From Deltaproteobacteria bacterium (GTDB taxonomy: Bacteria > Desulfobacterota > Desulfobulbia > Desulfobulbales > Desulfocapsaceae): a stretch of DNA of 8,236 nucleotides. Made by a program: the position numbers and the translations under genes. The DNA lies in contig JAJYAX010000054.1 in NCBI GenBank assembly GCA_021779275.1, positions 1 through 8,236 on the forward strand. Reading direction: 5' to 3'. Positions 5,341 through 8,236 of this stretch are shown here, piece after piece. The notes beneath the pieces were generated by a model. It was not told the DNA's origin. It saw only the letters and a list, made by a program, of their open reading frames with translations, and did not search any database. Each line of letters begins with the position of its first letter. Positions within the stretch are counted from its first letter, which is position 1.

Positions 5341-6753
5341 ATGCAATATCTGAGCACACGAGGCGGAATTTCGCCGATTCCGTTCACCCAGGCGGTGATG
5401 ATGGGACTTGCCGTCGACGGAGGTCTTCTCCTCCCCCGGACTATTCCCCGGGTCGGCAGCGACACCTTCAATTCCTGGAAGGATCTCTCCTACCAGGAAC
5501 TCGCCTTTCAGGTGATGTCACGGTTCATAGACGATATTCCCGACAGCGACCTGCGGGAATTGATCGACAGGTCTTATGCGACCTTCCAGGTAAGCGAGGT
5601 GACGCCTCTGGTCCATCTTGGCGGCCTGCATATCCTGGAACTCTTTCATGGACCGACCCTGGCCTTCAAGGATATCGCCCTGCAGTTCCTCGGCAATCTC
5701 TTTGAGTACCTGCTGGAGAAAAATGACGGGGTGATGAATATCCTCGGAGCCACCTCCGGCGATACCGGCAGTGCGGCCATCTATGGGGTTCGCGGAAAAA
5801 AGAGGATCAACATCTTCATCCTCCATCCGCACAAACGGGTTAGCCCCATTCAGGAAAAACAGATGACCACGGTCACCGACGCCAACGTCTTCAATATCGC
5901 GATCCGGGGGACCTTTGACGACGGACAGGCCATCGTCAAATCCATCTTCAACGATATCGATTTTAAATCGGCGCAGAGCCTGGGGGCCATCAACTCCATC
6001 AACTGGGCCCGGATCCTGGCGCAGGTCGTCTATTACATCTACAGTGGTCTGCATATCATGAAGGACGAAAACGACAGGTCCTTCGACTTTGCCATCCCCA
6101 CCGGCAACTTCGGCGATATCTTTGCCGGCTATATCGCCAGGCAGATACTCCCGGAGGGGATGATCAGAAACCTGGTGCTGGCCACCAACGCCAATGATAT
6201 CCTCACCCGCTTTATCAACAAGGGCGACTATTCTTTAGGAGAGGTCGTCGTCACCTCGAGTCCGTCCATGGATATCCAGGCCGCCTCCAACTTTGAACGC
6301 TACCTCTTTTACCTGCTGGATAAGGAACCGGAACGGACCAGGGAGGCCATGACCGAGTTCACCAGGAACGGCCGGCTGGACCTGAAGGACTACCAGGATC
6401 AGATCCGCCGGGATTTTATCGCCAAAAGCGTCACCGAGGAAGAGGTACTGCAGACCATCGCCGATTTCCATACCGAGCATGACTATATCCTCGATCCCCA
6501 TACGGCGGTAGGGGTCAACGCCGGTCTGGCCTGCCGGAGACAGAATATCCCCATGGTCTGCCTGGCCACCGCCCATCCCGCCAAATTCGGCGCGGCCGTC
6601 GAGGCCGCCATCGGCCGGCAACCGCCGATGCCCGAATCCCTGGCCGGCATCATGGAGAAGACATCCCGCTGCGAACTGATGGACGCGGACAGCAGGCAGA
6701 TCAAGGCCTATATAAAAGAGCACGCTATTTACAAACAAGAGGAGCCGGCATAA
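5341..6753 (+). CDS. thrC: Threonine synthase (PLP-dependent)
   Basis: Threonine synthase converts O-phospho-L-homoserine and water to L-threonine and phosphate, the last step of threonine biosynthesis, in the cytoplasm. The start MQYLSTRGGISPIPFTQAVM and AVDGGLLLPRTIP are typical of the long, E. coli/yeast-like class. The PLP-binding lysine is K110 in LFHGPTLAFKDIALQFLGN. SGDTGSAA near 139 and PTGNFGD (253-259) contribute the cofactor phosphate and active-site loops. DPHTAVGVNAGL and ATAHPAKFGAAVEAAIG mark the C-terminal part. At 470 residues it is longer than E. coli ThrC (428) but within the range of this class. The stop is seven bases before the phosphorylase gene, so the two are almost certainly co-transcribed. 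No threonine- or isoleucine-rich attenuator peptide is seen upstream. Confidence 0.97.
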   Translation: MQYLSTRGGISPIPFTQAVMMGLAVDGGLLLPRTIPRVGSDTFNSWKDLSYQELAFQVMSRFIDDIPDSDLRELIDRSYATFQVSEVTPLVHLGGLHILELFHGPTLAFKDIALQFLGNLFEYLLEKNDGVMNILGATSGDTGSAAIYGVRGKKRINIFILHPHKRVSPIQEKQMTTVTDANVFNIAIRGTFDDGQAIVKSIFNDIDFKSAQSLGAINSINWARILAQVVYYIYSGLHIMKDENDRSFDFAIPTGNFGDIFAGYIARQILPEGMIRNLVLATNANDILTRFINKGDYSLGEVVVTSSPSMDIQAASNFERYLFYLLDKEPERTREAMTEFTRNGRLDLKDYQDQIRRDFIAKSVTEEEVLQTIADFHTEHDYILDPHTAVGVNAGLACRRQNIPMVCLATAHPAKFGAAVEAAIGRQPPMPESLAGIMEKTSRCELMDADSRQIKAYIKEHAIYKQEEPA

Positions 6754-6760
6754 TCAGAGC

Positions 6761-7603
6761 ATGGAAGGATATTCGGACAGACATCGTCACAGCGTAGAGG
6801 CCTGCGCGGCCTTTCTCCGTGACAGGTTTCCTTTTGTTCCGAAAATCATCCTCCAGCTGGGCACGGGACTCGGCAGTCTGGCTGAAAAAATTGATCCGGC
6901 CCTCCTTATCCCCTATGCCGAGATTCCGCACTTCCCGCAGTCAACGGTTGCCAGCCACCAGGGCAACCTGATCGTGGGTCATCTGAACGACCGGCCCGTA
7001 GTGGTGCTGCAGGGCAGATTTCATTTTTATGAAGGCTATTCAACAAAGGAAGTCTCTTTTCCGATTCGGGTCCTGTCCCTGCTGGGCGCGCAGACCCTGG
7101 TGCTGACCAACGCCGCCGGAGGACTCAACCCCCTGTTCCTGCCCGGCTCAATCATGATCATCAGGGATCACCTGAACTTTCTGGGCGAAAATCCCCTGCG
7201 GGGACCCAACGTCGACAGCTGGGGTCCCCGCTTTCCCGACCTCTCGCACCCCTATGATCAGGCCCTGATCAAGATCGCCCTGGACTCCGCCCAGCACTGC
7301 GGTCTGAAGAAGGTGATCACGGGGGTCTATGTCTGCATCCCCGGGCCAAGCCTGGAGACAGCGGCCGAGACCCGCTGGCTCAGGGACTGCGGGGCCGATG
7401 CGGTGGGGATGTCCTCCATCCCGGAGGTCCTGGTGGCCCTGCATGCGGGGCTTCGGGTGCTGGGACTCTCCGTGGTTTCCAATGTCAATGATCCCGACAA
7501 TCTTCAGCCGATCCTCCTGGAAGAGATCATCGACACCGCAGCCCTGGCCGCCCCGCAGCTGGAACGTCTGATTGTCGAGATCATCGGCAGAATCGAAAAA
7601 TGA
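6761..7603 (+). CDS. Purine nucleoside phosphorylase family protein; candidate 5'-methylthioinosine phosphorylase
   Basis: Members of this trimeric family split purine nucleosides with phosphate into base and sugar 1-phosphate. The 280-residue protein has PunA-like length and motifs: phosphate loop LGTGLG (33-38), VVLQGRFHFYEGYS with His88, LTNAAGGLNP, GPSLETAAE with Glu199, and AVGMSSIPEVLVALHAGLRVLGLSVVSN with Met217 and Asn241. Glu and Asn at these sites are the 6-oxopurine signature. Three positions depart from ordinary PNP: Thr35 replaces the Ser of GSGLG, Leu198 replaces the usual Phe/Tyr, and Leu253 stands where His before EE(V/I) contacts the ribose 5'-hydroxyl. Thr in the phosphate loop and a hydrophobic 5' pocket recall methylthioadenosine phosphorylases. 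With a deaminase-like gene downstream, methylthioinosine is a plausible substrate; plain inosine/guanosine phosphorylase remains possible. It starts seven bases after thrC, with AGGAG (6740-6744) rather far upstream, suggesting translational coupling. Confidence 0.93.
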   Translation: MEGYSDRHRHSVEACAAFLRDRFPFVPKIILQLGTGLGSLAEKIDPALLIPYAEIPHFPQSTVASHQGNLIVGHLNDRPVVVLQGRFHFYEGYSTKEVSFPIRVLSLLGAQTLVLTNAAGGLNPLFLPGSIMIIRDHLNFLGENPLRGPNVDSWGPRFPDLSHPYDQALIKIALDSAQHCGLKKVITGVYVCIPGPSLETAAETRWLRDCGADAVGMSSIPEVLVALHAGLRVLGLSVVSNVNDPDNLQPILLEEIIDTAALAAPQLERLIVEIIGRIEK

Positions 7604-7619
7604 ACCTTAATTTGAAACA

Positions 7620-7655
7620 GCCTGGAGGCAGCCTTCCGGCTTCTTCCTTTTTTTT
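7620..7655 (+). terminator. Probable intrinsic terminator or attenuator after the phosphorylase gene
   Basis: GCCTGGAGG (7620-7628) pairs with CTTCCGGC (7633-7640) around a four-base loop, with one bulged T and one G-U pair. A pyrimidine tail follows, ending in eight T's (7648-7655). The T-run starts seven bases after the stem, so termination is probably incomplete. The downstream start at 7674 leaves no room for a separate promoter after it, so it may only lower expression of the deaminase gene. Confidence 0.5.
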
Positions 7656-7673
7656 AGCCCAAGGCCCTCAATC

Positions 7674-8236
7674 ATGCATCCTCCCGTGCCCCGAATCGAC
7701 CTCCTTCTGACCGGCCGCTACCTCCTGCCTGCCTCCGCCCAGGCGGGCCTCATGGAAAACGCAGGGATAGCCATAGCAGGCGACACCATCGCCGCCGTCG
7801 GACCCACGGATGACCTTGTCCGTCTGTATCCCGGGGCAAAGCGCCTCCACGAACCCCACGGCCTGATCATGCCCGGGCTGATCAATACCCATACCCATGC
7901 GCCAATGAGCTGTTTCCGCGGGCTTGCCGACGATCTGCCGCTGATGACCTGGCTTCAGGATCATATCTTCCCCATCGAGGCGAAACTGACCGGCGACATG
8001 GTCTACCATTCAACCCTGCTTTCCCTGGCGGAGATGATCAAATCGGGGACGACGAGTTTCTGCGACATGTATCTCTTTGCCGGAGAAGTGGCCAGGGCGA
8101 CCGAGAAATCCGGCATGCGGGGCTGGATAGGCGAGGTCCTCTACGATTTCCCGTCTCCGTCCTATGGAGAGATGGAAAACGGATTCACCTGTGTCCGGGA
8201 GATGTTCGACCGCTATCGCGATCACCCGTTGATCAC
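7674..8236 (+). CDS. mtaD: Amidohydrolase, probable 5-methylthioadenosine/S-adenosylhomocysteine deaminase (3' end cut by window edge)
   Basis: This is the N-terminal part (187 codons) of a metal-dependent amidohydrolase of the MTA/SAH deaminase and TrzA/AtzA group. Such enzymes deaminate 5'-methylthioadenosine and S-adenosylhomocysteine to the inosine forms. Residues 8-60 form the small beta-sandwich (IDLLLTGRYLLP, GIAIAGDTIAAVG). GLIMPGLINTHTHAPMSCFRG carries metal ligands His73 and His75. DDLPLMTWLQDHIFPIEAKL (86-105) and EMIKSGTTSFCDMYLF are typical of the MTA/SAH deaminase branch. The later His, Glu and Asp metal ligands lie outside the window. The ATG has AAGG (7661-7664) at a nine-base spacing. 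The gene is 70 bases from the phosphorylase gene, behind a probable terminator. Guanine deaminase or another chlorohydrolase-like deaminase is the main alternative. Confidence 0.88.
   Translation, partial: MHPPVPRIDLLLTGRYLLPASAQAGLMENAGIAIAGDTIAAVGPTDDLVRLYPGAKRLHEPHGLIMPGLINTHTHAPMSCFRGLADDLPLMTWLQDHIFPIEAKLTGDMVYHSTLLSLAEMIKSGTTSFCDMYLFAGEVARATEKSGMRGWIGEVLYDFPSPSYGEMENGFTCVREMFDRYRDHPLI

Noticed and set aside
1..8236. Defence system, prophage, insertion sequence or CRISPR array
   Set aside because: All long frames are accounted for by housekeeping families; no transposase, integrase, nuclease, terminal inverted repeats or regularly spaced repeats were found.

Overview
The window is an ordinary-looking stretch of chromosome from a Gram-negative-type bacterium, with two gene blocks pointing away from each other. 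The left block is on the minus strand. It holds a tRNA-Gly(CCC), then rimP, then nusA, which runs off the left edge. The right block is on the plus strand. It holds a topoisomerase III-like topB, rsfS (iojap/YbeB), thrC, a purine nucleoside phosphorylase-family gene, and the first 187 codons of an MTA/SAH deaminase-type amidohydrolase, which runs off the right edge. Moderate-to-high GC, the rimP-nusA order, a long threonine synthase, a two-repeat topoisomerase III tail and a phosphorylase/deaminase pair fit a Desulfobacterota/Deltaproteobacteria-like chromosome. That taxonomic placement is inference; no marker here proves it. No mobile element, CRISPR array, phage gene or rRNA is visible.

Left block (1-2018, minus). 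A perfect TTGACA lies upstream of the tRNA, which has an encoded CCA end. A small hairpin overlaps that CCA, and a clean intrinsic terminator follows about 100 bases downstream. The layout resembles the enterobacterial metY-rimP-nusA arrangement, but with tRNA-Gly in place of initiator tRNA. RimP acts in 30S maturation and NusA in transcription elongation, termination and antitermination.

Divergent spacer (2019-2386). This is about 370 bases without a credible protein gene. It holds the tRNA promoter, two TTGACA boxes facing topB, a degenerate repeat of TTGACA plus AAACCGG, and an eight-codon reading frame whose stop overlaps the topB start.

Right block (2387-8236, plus). topB, rsfS, thrC and the phosphorylase gene are separated by 36, 83 and 7 bases, so they are probably co-transcribed. 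A hairpin with a U-rich tail lies between the phosphorylase and deaminase genes.

The most interesting point is the last pair. The phosphorylase keeps the Asn typical of 6-oxopurine enzymes but has Leu where the His that contacts the ribose 5'-hydroxyl is expected, and a GTGLG phosphate loop instead of GSGLG. Next to a methylthioadenosine deaminase-like gene, this suggests a two-step methylthioadenosine salvage route through methylthioinosine. I saw no wholly novel system. The remaining findings are regulatory-structure hypotheses of low to moderate interest.
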